The position numbers and the translations under genes were made by a program. From assembly GCA_944990035.1 (NCBI GenBank), contig CALYLX010000126.1, positions 1,984,001 through 2,048,000 on the forward strand: 64,000 nt of DNA, in the 5' to 3' direction. This document shows positions 25,436 through 36,773 of the stretch, one piece after another. Numbering within the stretch: the stretch's first letter is position 1; every line of letters starts with the position of its first letter. Under the pieces are notes generated by a model that ran no database searches, was not told where the DNA came from, and worked only from the letters and a program-made list of their open reading frames with translations. The stretch is from Clitopilus passeckerianus. Lineage: Eukaryota > Basidiomycota > Agaricomycetes > Agaricales > Entolomataceae.

Positions 25436-27988
25436 TCAGCCACCACCGCAACCTCCGCCGCCACAACCTCCGCCACAGCCGCCCCCACCACAGCTTGAAG
25501 CACCTCCGCAACTAGAGCTGGTGCAGCTGCTGGTCTTGGCAGGAGGGCTAGAGGGTTTGGTCGCTGAAGTGGTCGTAACAGCGGTGTCAGGTCCACCTAT
25601 TTAGTCGCCAAATTCAGTTCTGGTATGAAAACATGAACAAGCGGTCGTACTGTTGACAGGAGGATGACAAGAAAAATCTGTCTGATTTGTGTATGCTTTT
25701 GAGATAAGCCTGGAGGTGTTGCGAATGCTGGACTCACCATCCCAGTTCCACATTTCCCTCCATCGCATGTATTAACACACCCGGGGGAATCGGGTAAACA
25801 GTCCAATAGCACTGGAAGCAGGGACACGAAGCTCCCATCGTAACGAGTCTCGGCAATTCTCCTCCTAATTGTTTCGTTGTCCCTCCTATATGTCTCCATA
25901 TATATCTCGAATTCCTGGCGCTGTTCATACCTCTTGTCCTTGAACTCCTTCTTTCGGGGCTCGACGTGGTTAGGGTTTAATTGGAAGGTCTGAACGAGTC
26001 GATTCAACCTTGCACCTGGCGTTTCACCTGGAATCGCTTCTCCATGGTATGTATAGGGCAAGTCGTAGACTTCCTGCGTCGATCGTTAATCCACTGCCAC
26101 CGAATGAACGGACCAAGGACCCTTACCTTCCACACTCGAGATGTCTCATCGAGCCCCGAGGCGAGCGTTTGATCACCGACTGAATCATCGCTAAGAACAA
26201 ATCAGTCCCATTGTGGAAGCAAATTCGTATTTTTAAGCAGACATACTGGTCAATATAACGACCAACATATTTTCTGCAAGATCCGTTGTAATGATAGGGC
26301 TTCAGTTGATGGGTGTGCCAGGCTAGGTCAATATCGAGGGTCGGAACGTAGAAGGTCGAGGGGGTTCTTGAAAGTATGTTCAGAAACCTATAAAGAAATC
26401 AGTATTCGATTTTACACGAATTCAAAGATAAACAATACCCGTGATACCGCGCAATGGCATGCTGCACGATTGCGGAGTTTTCCACGATCTCAAAAAAGGA
26501 GCGTTCGGTCCAGCCTAGTTCCACCATCTTCTGCACAAAAAAACCTTGGCGAATCACCTTTTCTCATCAAGTCGTATCACGGCTTCAAGGAATAATGTGG
26601 GAGCTTACTGCAGCAGTCAAATCTAGAGAGAACATGTCCCCTTTGGTATACGCGGATGCCACTCTATCCGCCCTGTTGGCCCTGTTAGTGTTGCCGGTCA
26701 CAAGAGGACTTGATAACCCACAAGTATCCTCCGTTCCGTTCACGAGAAAGCACCAGTCGGATTGTACTGAAAAGAGATTCCGGCGAAAATTTGTGATTCG
26801 CGAAGACGGACTGAATCCAGTTGTCTCTGGTGGATTTGAGCTGTTCAGACTTCAGTATGACTCGCTTCAGATGACCGGCCTGGATATAATCCTTCTGATT
26901 TGTTGCCGTATGAAGGGTTCCACTATAATTGATTCGTATAAGCCACGGAAATGGAAGAGTGTATTGATACGTTCGCCAAATACTTGTGAATACCAACCCC
27001 ATTGCGCATTAGGTCGTCGATGAGTTTTCGCATCCCAAGTAAACCGTGCGTTATCGGCGGTAGCCCCTGACAGCCTTGATTGCGACATTTGACACCGAAG
27101 TTCTCTTCAAGGTAGCCGTGTCCATAACCTTGAAGATAAGCTGCGGTGCATTTCAGTCAGATCTTTCCCTCGTCCAAAGGACTGCGAACTCACAAACCGC
27201 TATTGCATTGTTGCAGTTCGGACACCTGATGTGAGCCCACTGAGTCGTGCTAGCATCTTCAACAGGATCAAAGGCGCGGGATGTCTGTGCTTTCCAGGCT
27301 GCAATTCGATCGTTCAATGGAGGTTGAGAGAAAATCCTGTCCCAGTGTGCTGCCTAAAGAAGTTTCGGTATGGTTCTTTACGCCTTACGTTGGGTGACTT
27401 ACAGAAATAGAAGGGATCAATGAATCTAGCCGGGTGAGAGGCCTCAAGGTTGGAACACGTATGCAATCTTCTGCGTAGCGCCTGGGATGAGGCTCAGACT
27501 ACTGAAATTATCTTCAAGTTGATGTGTTCCCGGTTTACCTTGGATTTAGCATGTATGAATGCCAGACCTGGAGCAAGCTCTAAGTTCAAAATCCTACTCC
27601 GTGATAAATTGGAGCTAGATACCATTAGAACATCTAAGGGCGGAAGCATCTCCTCAGTTAATGGTGATTCGGGATCCAGGTTTGCTAATGACGAGCACCA
27701 GATAGTAAACCTAAAAGGACTTTCGTTGAGCTCCTTGAAGTGACTTGGTGTGAACATTTGCTGACGAACGTACCGCTGAACTGCGAATCCGACAAACCAA
27801 TACCAACGTTTATCCTTATCCTTCGGTAGTAGTGCTATCGAGTCCGAAAGGAGGCAATCTATCCTAGCACGAAGAGAAGCAAACTCGCGTAAGAGAGAAA
27901 GGTGTGCGCGAAGTTCGTCGACGGTTACAATCGGCGAATAGGCTGGCTTGCCACCGATAGGGAGATTTAAGGTGAAGTCAGTAGTCAT
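25436..27988 (-). CDS. DUF1399/GRDP family protein, copy 1, with Cys-Gly tail
   Basis: Glycine-rich domain protein family (DUF1399), function unknown in fungi. Plant GRDP members act in stress and development. The start at 27988 gives MTTDFTLNLPIGGKPAYSP. The family hallmarks are RWYWFVGFAVQRY (a copy of the R-W-x-x-F-V-x-x-A-V-x-R motif), LPPLDVLM and, across an intron, VWHSYMLNPR. Later exons carry a second repeat of the domain, with RCPNCN-like segments. Near the end there is a CDGGKCG motif (about 25760) and a tail of Gly and Cys (SSSCGGASSCGGGGCGGGC...), ending at 25436. The Cys spacing of 3-5 residues could bind metal or form disulphides. No signal peptide is seen, so it is probably cytosolic. 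Copy 2 lies just upstream in the same direction. Confidence 0.82.
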
Positions 27989-28725
27989 TGTTGGATGTTA
28001 TTCAAGCATCCAGGAAGCCTTTTTAACGTTCCGAGAGCAGTCACTTTGAGTGCCCAGTGCAGTGCACACAGCATCTGGGATAGAGGGGAATAGGTCACAC
28101 GGAGTTCAAGCCTACACCAATCTGCCTGGAAGAGGGCAAGATATGTCAACCACGAATTGTTTGTTATTTCCGACAGAGCTGTGGCCGCCCAGAGTATATG
28201 ATATCTCCGGTCAACAGGAGCACACATGCAGCTTCAAATCCCCTGAATCCTGTCCAAGAAATCTCCGTCAACATTGCTTATAGCCGGATTTTCTGACACG
28301 CTTGCACGAACATGTTCGATCCTTGACATTATGGTGTGAGGATAGTCCGGAACTCCCAGATGGAAACGCATGAACTACGCTGCCAAACCATTGACAGATA
28401 TTTGGCCTTGGGAAGCTGGTGACTCAATCATCATGGGCGCCATGGATGCTAGGAGCCGAGGTCGGTGGGAGGGCTCGGTAATTGTGTATCATACCAAGCG
28501 TTGAAGAAAGGCGGGATTCACCAGGATACTATGCAGTAATGAAGAATCTTGGGAAGAAACTTGAAGTATGTTTCGGCAGATTCCGCTGCACAACTAGAGG
28601 AGACCAAAATATGATGTACTGTTACTCAAAAGGCGGAAAGCGTGTAATTACAGTTAAAATTACAATAAAGATACAAAGTGGCTGGTATACATCACTCAAA
28701 GGGTTTGCAGCAGGTATGTCGATCA
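27989..28725. other. intergenic between the two DUF1399 genes
   Basis: About 740 bases: promoter of copy 1 and 3' region of copy 2. The minus-strand frame 28227-27985 has no known domain and I do not call it. Confidence 0.5.
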
Positions 28726-31295
28726 TTACCAAGAGCCTCCACCACAGCTCGAACCTCCACCACAACTTGAACTTGACCCACAGCTAGAGCTAGAACCACA
28801 GCTGCTAGAATGATTGCTGGTGTGGCTACTAGAATGGTTGCTAGTGTGACTGTTAGATTGGCTACCAGTGTGGTCATTAGAATGTCCGCCAGTATGAGAG
28901 GGTGTTGCGCCTGAGCTTGGAGAGCAGGTGTCTCCTGGGCAGGAAATTCCAGCGTCCTGAGATAGCGGCAGGTACAGGTTAGTATTGCTTTGATTGAACG
29001 AAGCACGAAAACATGGCTTACGCTGCCACACCGACCACCATCACAGGTGGAAACGCACCCAGGGGTATTGGGTGCACAGTGGATTGGCACAGGAAGCAGA
29101 AGAAGATAATTGATTTCGCTGGCATTCTGCCTAGCTCTGCCAATTCGTTTGTCGCTCTCCTTCTGATAGCTATCCATTTCCGTTTTATAACGGAACTGTT
29201 TGTCGGCTTTCTTCTGGCCGTATTCTTTCTTTCGAGGATAAACATAAGCGGGGCTAAGCTGGTAAGACCGAACAAGTCTGTTTAGTCTATCGCCTGTAGA
29301 TTCGCCAGGGAGTGGCGTATCGTTATGCGTATAGGGTATATTATACAGATTCTGTGGGAAGACGCCGGAATCAGCCTCAGGACAAGCGACAGCACGATAC
29401 GTAACTGTACACACCTTCCAATCATATGCTGTTCGGTCGAATCCCGATGAAAGCTCTGAATCTTCGACTTTATCGTCACTGCAAATATGTTTTGAGTCAT
29501 ACTATCTCGATGAATCGACAACGCCAATAACACACTGGTCAACATATCGCCCAACGTATCTGCGACAATCTTGGTTATATCTCAGCCCTGTGAGCTGATG
29601 TGTGTGCCAAGCAAGATCAATATCCAAGGTTGGAACGTAAAACCCTGAGGGATTTCTGGCCAACAAGTCGAGGAACCTGAAATAGAGTGTGCAGTCAATT
29701 CTTCCGCTGTAAAGATGCGGAAGACCTACCCATGATAGCGAGCGATGGCATGCTGCAGAACGGTGGCGTTCTCGACCTTGTCAAAGTACGAAGGTGCTGT
29801 CCACTGGAGGCCAACCATCTTCTGTTGGAACGATCCTTGACGGATAACCTTTATGAACATCCAGTTGAATCAGCTGAAGCCAGGTCGGAGAAACTATGTG
29901 AACTTACTGCAGCTACCAAGTCCAGGGAGAACATGTCACCATTAGTATATGCAGAGGCAATCCGGTCAACTCTGAGCAGAGTATCAGCATGCTAATCAAC
30001 AAAAGCCCAGGTGAGGCTGCATACAAAGCGGTCCCATCATTCTTAAGCCCTCCCTCTTGGCCCATCTTCTGCCTTACGGCCTTGATCAATATATCTCTTG
30101 AGTAGTCATACTTCCGCATGGTATGAGCGACCCAATCTCCCTCGGCAGGTCGCTTCAAGGTAACCGCCTTCTGTAAAACTCGCTTAATATGACCCGCTCG
30201 AACGAAGTCCCTTTGATTGTTGGTGGTATGAAGTGTTCCTCTGTAGACATCCTGATTAGCACGAGCGAGGTGCGAACACAGAGCAGCAACATACGCAAGA
30301 TATTTCTGAAAGCCTTCATCTCGCACTAGATCTGAAACAAGCCCATGCATTCCAATCGTATCTCTGTTGATGGGAGGCACATCCTTGCAGCGATGGTTGG
30401 GACACCGAACGCTGAACCCATCCTGCAAATACCCCTGCCCTCGAAGGTCCAAGTAAGCTTCGCCATTATTCAGGTCAGTTATGCGGGTGATACAAGAAGT
30501 TGGCGAGTTCACATACGAGTCGCGATCTCGTCATTGCAACTCGGACAGCGGATGAATGCCCATTGATTTGTAGCGGCATCGCTCACTGGATCAAAGAGGC
30601 GCTTCGTCGTCGTCTCAAAATGGGCGATGCGAGCCCCGATGCCGGGTTCGATAGGATACGATTCCATTCCGAAGACTAGAAAATGATATGAGCCAGCACA
30701 AATTCAATCAAGTGCGAGAACTATTCACGGCTGTAGAAACAAGCAACGGTTCTCGCTTTGCGAGCAGCCGTATGCATGGAATGCGTGCGCGGTCCTCAGC
30801 ATAGGCGCTAAACAGGGAAGATTTTGAGAGGAGTGGCTCAAAATCAGGCAGCAATGCTTTGCTTACCGAGGGTTAAGCATGTATGAGTGCCAAACCTGTT
30901 CATACAATCAGAATCGATGGGATCAGGTCAAACGGCAAAGCGCACCATCAGGATGTCTGCAGGGGGTATCGTCTCCTCATCAAGGGCTTCCTCAGCGATG
31001 TCCTCCAATGAAGCGACCCAAATAGAAAACCTAAGCAGACAATGAGATTCCATACAAAAATAAAAGCCTTGAAGACAAACCTGTGGACAGCCAAACCGAC
31101 GAACCAAGTCCATCTTTCCTCATTTTCCTTTGGCAAGTGAGGAATTGCTGTGGCTGGTAAACGCTCTACCCGCTTCCTAATCTCTTGGAACTCGTACAAC
31201 AAGGCAAGGTGTGATTTTACTTCCTCGGCATTCACCACAGGTGAGTGAATGTACTTGTTACCAATTGTCAATGTGGGCGGAAAATCGAGACCCAT
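28726..31295 (-). CDS. DUF1399/GRDP family protein, copy 2, with His-rich tail
   Basis: Paralogue of copy 1. The start at 31295 gives MGLDFPPTLTIGNKYIHSP. It has RWTWFVGLAVHRF, IPPADILM and VWHSYMLNP (near 30880), then the second conserved region with FRCPNHRCKD-type cysteines, and TGDRLNRLVRSYQLSPAYVY. A CDGGRCG motif (near 29040) precedes the tail. Unlike copy 1, the tail has a His/Ser/Asn repeat (HTSNHSSSHTSNHSSSC) before short SSSSCG units, ending ...SCGGGSW. The tail is coded by an imperfect minisatellite. The body is well conserved and the tails have diverged, so the tail may fine-tune metal binding or partner choice. Function is not known. Confidence 0.82.
28795..28890 (-). repeat. imperfect minisatellite coding the His-rich tail of DUF1399 copy 2
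   Basis: Units of roughly 21-27 bases, each coding a variant of SHTSNHSS or SHTGSQSN, repeat several times in frame. Units differ by point changes, and no unit is interrupted. Such tracts change length easily. Confidence 0.65.
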
Positions 31296-31999
31296 TGAGT
31301 TTACAGATCAGAATACTGGGGCATACGGCGGTAGGAGAGTCCATTCTATTAACCTCTTGGCCTGTCGTGATATGCATCGCGAGAACGTTTGGGCAAGGAG
31401 TTTGCAGTGCAGAAACACAGCCTATGGAGGGCCCGTGATGTGGCGGCCACAAATGAGAGGAGTTAGAACTACAGCAGTCTGTCAGGTATCACCACTTGGA
31501 ATCAAGGGGTATGCCTCTTAGGACAGGGTTTTGTTGCTTCTGAGGTCGTCAGCCAGGAGCATTGGCAATATAACCAGCTCCTATGCTCGATGGAACGCAA
31601 ATTGAACCCCTTTTTGCTGTTCCTCTCTCTACACTAAGATCACTGTTTGACTGTTTAAGTTGGTAGTGCTGTAGAAGCTCGTGGGATGGCCTAGTGGGCG
31701 CCGAATGTCAATGTCAATCTTGCAAGTTGTCCCATTGTCATTGCGTTGCACAGTGATTTAGCAGAGACTGTGTGAACATCCGATAATCTTCTTTGCTTGA
31801 CAGAATAGCACGGCAGGCTTGACTGCCGTTCGGCGCGACTCGCAAGTCGTTCAATGGAAGACTGTCACTATCTATTGACGCCGAGATCTCTCCGCTTACA
31901 TTCCGTCAAGCGATCATTTCTACCACCATTTGCCTGGTCGTCGCTCGTTGACCCTCGGAGCCTGGCAAATATACCCTAATACGCCTCTTGGTTCCAACC
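31296..31999. other. divergent intergenic region
   Basis: About 700 bases between DUF1399 copy 2 (minus) and the S41 peptidase (plus). It should carry both promoters. No gene recognised. Confidence 0.5.
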
Positions 32000-34672
32000 A
32001 TGTTGACCCACCTTGCTCGTAGCTGGCTTGCGCTGGGGCTGCTCAGCTCATACCCAGTCACACTTGCAAACAGGGCACCAATCGACCCGTGTGCAGCCGT
32101 TGCGGGGAAGAAATGGGTGCTCCCTAAGGAAGCTAGAGCTTGTTTGACTGCATGGCCAGCAGAGGAAAAGCTGAAGGAGAATGTACGTTGCTATCACAAA
32201 GCTGTCCTGCACTTGTTTGCTGAACAGCTACCCAGGTCATTGAGGTCGTTAACAAGACCCTCGCCTTCCATACCTCAGTGAACTACCAGATCCAAGCGCA
32301 TGGCACCTACAAGTACGACGTACATGAAGACTTGAAGGCGGACTTAGCAAGAATACATGGTCAGAAGTACGACTCTGACTTCGAGTTTCATCTGGACATG
32401 TACCGGTCATTCAAACGAGTGAACGACGGTCACTGTGGGGTTTATAATCTTTGCTATGATGGTAGTTGCCTTCCCCTAGTTTTTTGGTGCTCATACTAAC
32501 TAAAACTTGTAGGTTTCTATGTGTCATATCTACCTATCCCCCTCGTCCTTCTGACTCACACTGACGGGTCACAACACGTCTATATCGCACCGGAAGCCTT
32601 CCAAGTAGCTTCTGAGGAGTTCGGGGATGAGATTGAGTTCTGGCAACACTCGCTTCCAGGAAAACTCAAGGGAAAGCTTAGTACTGTCAGTTTTCCTGCC
32701 CATGTTCCGGGATGATAGCATGGACTGATATGATTTTGTAGTTGTCCAGTGCCGAAGTCCTTCTCATCAACGGGGAGGATCCGTTTGTCGCAGTGAACCA
32801 GAATACGCTGGTCACTGGTGGATACCAAGCCTTCGGAACTCGCCAGAATTCGTAAGCATATGTTTGAGGACGCTACTCAAACGCTAACAGATACAATAGG
32901 TTTTTCTCGAGTTACCACAGAGGTGCTAATGGATGGGATTACATGATGGGCAATTTTGCACAACAAACCCATCCATTAATTGACAGTATTACAGTGACTA
33001 TTCAACGCGTCAACAGCACGACCCCAGACACCATTACTGTGAGCTCTCAAAGCGATATCTCTGAACCGTTTAGCTTACGCCCAATATAGATGCCTTACCG
33101 CTCACGTCTCAGTTCGGTTGCGAAGGACTTTACCGACCTCCATTCTTACCGCGAGAACAACTGCGAAGCGACTAGCAAGACCAATGGCAACGATCTCTAC
33201 AATACTGCCCAAACCCTCGAATCCTTGGAGGAGCCCGCTTCAATTTCCTACTTCCAACAAGCACCTCCCATCACCCTTCGTGAATCCCGCAAACATGCTA
33301 TGAACGTCATTTTGGACGGCGCACCACTCTCGGATATTGATCTGCCGACGAAGCTGCAGCCTTCGTTGCCCGCTTTGAATGAAAGCTATAGCGTTGCTCA
33401 GTTCTATATGCTGGAGGATGATGTAACTGGTGTCCTTGCGCTGGGCAGTTTCTCGGCGAAAAACTTCACACTGTTCGGCCAGAGTCTCTTGGATGGATTG
33501 GTTGGCCTTAGGAAGAAAGGCGCGGAAAGGCTTGTGGTGGATGTTGTAAGTCGAATCGTAATATCTCCATATGACCGAGCTAACACTTGTCCCTAAGACT
33601 AATAACGGTGGAGGTACGTTTTCTATGGGTCAACGTCAAGCTTAGCACTGACCTGATTGACGATGCCAGGCTATATCTGCCTAGCTCATGTGAGTTGCAT
33701 CCATGAAAGGTTCAACAACAACGCCCCAATATACCTTTCCAGTGGCTACATCGCATCATCATCGGTCCCAAACGTACTACTGAACCCCAAGCCGGCCTTG
33801 ACACCACGACCCGCGCTGGCCCTCTCGCCCGGCTCATCGTTGACAAGATTGCGAAAGGTGGTGATCCGGACGAATACCTGCTCTACAACCCAACCTCCTG
33901 GCGTAATGGTTCCCACAAGACTTTCGAAGAACGGTCCCACTGGCTTCACCCTCTAGTTGAGACGACCATAAATGGCCATCAGGATGCATTTAGTCAGAAG
34001 ATCGGGCAGGAATGCCAACCTTTCAGCTGGAAGACTCCCAAGAAGGCGCTTTTCGCACCTGAGAATGTCGTGATCATCTCGAATGGAAGGTCAGTAGTAG
34101 TTGACTCATGCTTGCTTCCAGGAGTTGACAACATCACCATAGGTGTGCGAGCTCGTGCTCCCTGTTCAGCATAACGATGCACAAGTTGGAAGGCGTCAAG
34201 ACGATCGTCGTCGGAGGCAAGGCTGATGTACCCCAGAAGTACTGTGGAACTGTTGGCGGACAGTCGACTGACTTTTCTTCCATTGATACGGAGATTAAGG
34301 TTCTTACCATCTCATAATTCATTCTTGCAACCTTGCAGAAGCTCACCTGTACCAACAGACGACCGGCTTGAAGAACCATACACTTGCGCCACCCGATTTG
34401 TGAGCCTCCTCCGACTAGCTTGATCACGTTCCCTGGCACTAACACTTCGCTTCAGTATCACCAATAGCGTTCAAGGTATCACTTGGAGGCTTGGCTACGG
34501 TATCGACGATCCCAACGAACCTGAAGAATGGCAAGACCAACCTGCGGATATCAATTGGCCACTCAGTTTGCAGACCGTCAATAACCCAGTTGCACTCTGG
34601 AACCAGATTTCCGGCGAAATATGGGCTCAACCCGAACCTTCTCCTGTTGCTTTCCGCGTTCAGACATACTGA
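32000..34672 (+). CDS. secreted S41-family (CPAF/tail-specific-type) serine peptidase
   Basis: The start at 32000 gives a signal peptide, MLTHLARSWLALGLLSSYP, with a likely cut after TLA. The mature protein has paired cysteines early (DPCAAVAGKKWVLPKEARAC). A PDZ-like middle follows (CGVYNLCYDG, INGEDPF), then the S41 core: DGLVGLRKKGAERLVVDVTNNGGG, and VVIISNGRCASSCSLF, where the Ser after Ala is the expected nucleophile. The tail ends IWAQPEPSPVAFRVQTY. This matches the CPAF-like S41 proteins found in many secreting basidiomycetes, thought to degrade external protein. Introns of usual length break it about ten times and all junctions I checked keep frame. The catalytic Lys was not located with certainty. 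Confidence 0.85.
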
Positions 34673-35036
34673 GCGTTGCCCATCCCGAGATTGTTGGCCG
34701 GGATCTGTACATATAACATTTATCACGGAAAGGAACTGTTTTTTTCGTCTTTGGAAGTCAAATTGGATGTAATATAGTTATTGTTTTGCATGGTTGGGCT
34801 CTGTTGGATTCGTCGTGTATGTTGGATAGTTTATTCAGATAAATATATAATACACAAAATACCTTGCAAAATACATGAGTTACATAAATGAAATGGGCAT
34901 ATCGTTTACATGATACACATTACACTTCGAAGATATCATCCCGAGTAGGGTGTCAAGTTCATAAACATACCGTTCCAGCGCAAGCCAAGGTAGAGAAGAA
35001 AGAAGACTAATGCCGACCAACAAGCAAGCAATCAAG

Positions 35037-36115
35037 TTATGCTGCAGCTGCGGTTGCCTTCTTTGATGCAGGTTTCTTCGTGGCAGCGCCCTTGGAGGCG
35101 GCCTTGGACTTGGATGCAGGTTTCTCCTTGGCAGCTACCTTCGCCTTGGTCTTTGGGGGTGACTTCCTGGCCTCACCAGTAACAGCCTGCAGGGTTCGTT
35201 GAGCCAACTAGAGGACAATATTAATCTCACAAGCCCTACCTTCTTGGCAGCGCCCTTCTTCGCAGTAATAGTCTTCTTTGTTGCCGCCTTGCTCTTCGTA
35301 GCCTTTGCGGTCTTTGAGGTCGCCGTAGCCTCCTTCTTAGTCGTGGGAGCCTTGGTGGCGGTAGACTTCTTGGCCGTGGTAGCCGCAGATTTAGCGACTG
35401 TCCGCTTCGTCGTGGCAGCTTTAGCTTTGGGTGTAGTCTTGACAGTGGTTGACTTCTTCAGAGGAGCCTTGGCGGGGGCGGCCTTTGCTTTAGTAGTGGT
35501 AGTCGCCGCCTTGGTGGTTGTAACCCGCTTCGAGGCCGGTTTGGCATTCTGTTATCAGCGACGTCAACAAAGAATAGTATCGGTCAGAAGTGAGAACATA
35601 CCTCTTTCGCAGCATCAGAACGAGCCTGTGGTGCGAGCTTAACCTTGCCCGAAGGTCCTGCAGATTTGGAGCTTGTGAGTTAAGGGTGCCGAAGGTCTGA
35701 TGATATTGATTACAAACCCTTTGGAAGAAGGAAGACCCCTCTCTTGTTACCAGTTGTGATAGCACGGCTCAAATGACTCGCATTAGCAGCGTCATGTTCG
35801 ATATGATACTTGGATTCAATGAACTATTGAAGAGCAAGTTAAAATGGGCAGCAGAGGAAAAGCCAGGGTTAGGGTATCAACCTTCTTGATTGTCGGCCGA
35901 GATACACCAGCGCGAGCCTCCTCAGGATGAGCAACAATACACTCCTAAACATTGTACAAAGTGATAAAATGAGTTATCTGACATCAGAATATGTGGGACA
36001 AGCCCAACCTTGATCATATCAATCCAAGGAGGGTGAGTCGACACATGAGACTTGGTCGAAGTCCCAGCAGTCTTTTTGCGGCCTTCGTGGAAGATTTCTT
36101 AGCAGGCGTGACCAT
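35037..36115 (-). CDS. linker histone H1, copy 1 (possible one-base frameshift)
   Basis: Chromatin linker histone. The winged-helix globular domain reads THPPWIDMIK/ECIVAHPEEARAG/VSRPTIKK, then KYHIEHDAANASHLSRAITT and GVFLLPKGPSGKVKL. It is followed by a long Lys/Ala/Thr tail ending ATAAAA at 35037. The intron after DMIK matches copy 2. The N-terminus has a problem: the ATG at 36115 opens MVTPAKKSSTKAAK, but to reach the globular domain the reading frame must shift at a run of five T (36073-36077, A on the coding strand). Six A would give a clean ...KAAKKTAGTSTKS... An intron of 43 nt with a poor GTCACG donor could also bridge it. Assembly error in a homopolymer is a strong possibility. Confidence 0.8.
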
Positions 36116-36773
36116 CTTGATATTCAGCAGGGTCCAAATAGGCGGAGGAGAAGCGCAGTCGTGGACACAAAAACAGCGGGTGAAAGTGAGGGGAGGAAAG
36201 CAGGGATGCTTTGTGGCTCCGAACTCGAGCATATCTGCCATCCATCACGTGGTAATTCTGAGGAACGCACGGACGCAAAACGTTGTCGAGCGCGATAGAG
36301 GCCATCCGATGAGACAAAAGCCATTCAGGAGCCAGGGTGAGATGGCCAAGAAGGCATATAAGAGGTTTGAATGCAGATAGACTTCGTTTTCCACTTTAAC
36401 GAGCTCTGACATGAGAGGTGTATCTGAGAGCCAATCAGAGCCTTTGGACCAGGTATAGATGGGGTTTGCGTGCAGAAATTTCGCGTCAAAAGGATGTAGG
36501 AGATTCTATCCCAGACTCTAGTACCTAGAGATATCAAAGCCATGTTTTGTTGGCTTGATGTTGAACCTTGAGAGCTCAAGAGGATCGTGAAAGTACAGGA
36601 TGAAGAGAAAGCTGAGTTGGAGTTAGCCGACCATCAAATCCGTAAAGGTCACGCCCGCCGGCCGCTTACTCCCAGCTCCTTACTCCGGCCAATTCGTTAG
36701 CTTTCCACAAGACCACGACGACAAAGACTACTAATTACTACTGAGGGCCACGACGAACTAGAACTAGGCAATC
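36116..36773. other. divergent intergenic region
   Basis: About 660 bases between H1 copy 1 (minus) and the acyl-CoA synthetase-like gene (plus). It should hold both promoters. No gene or repeat recognised. Confidence 0.5.
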
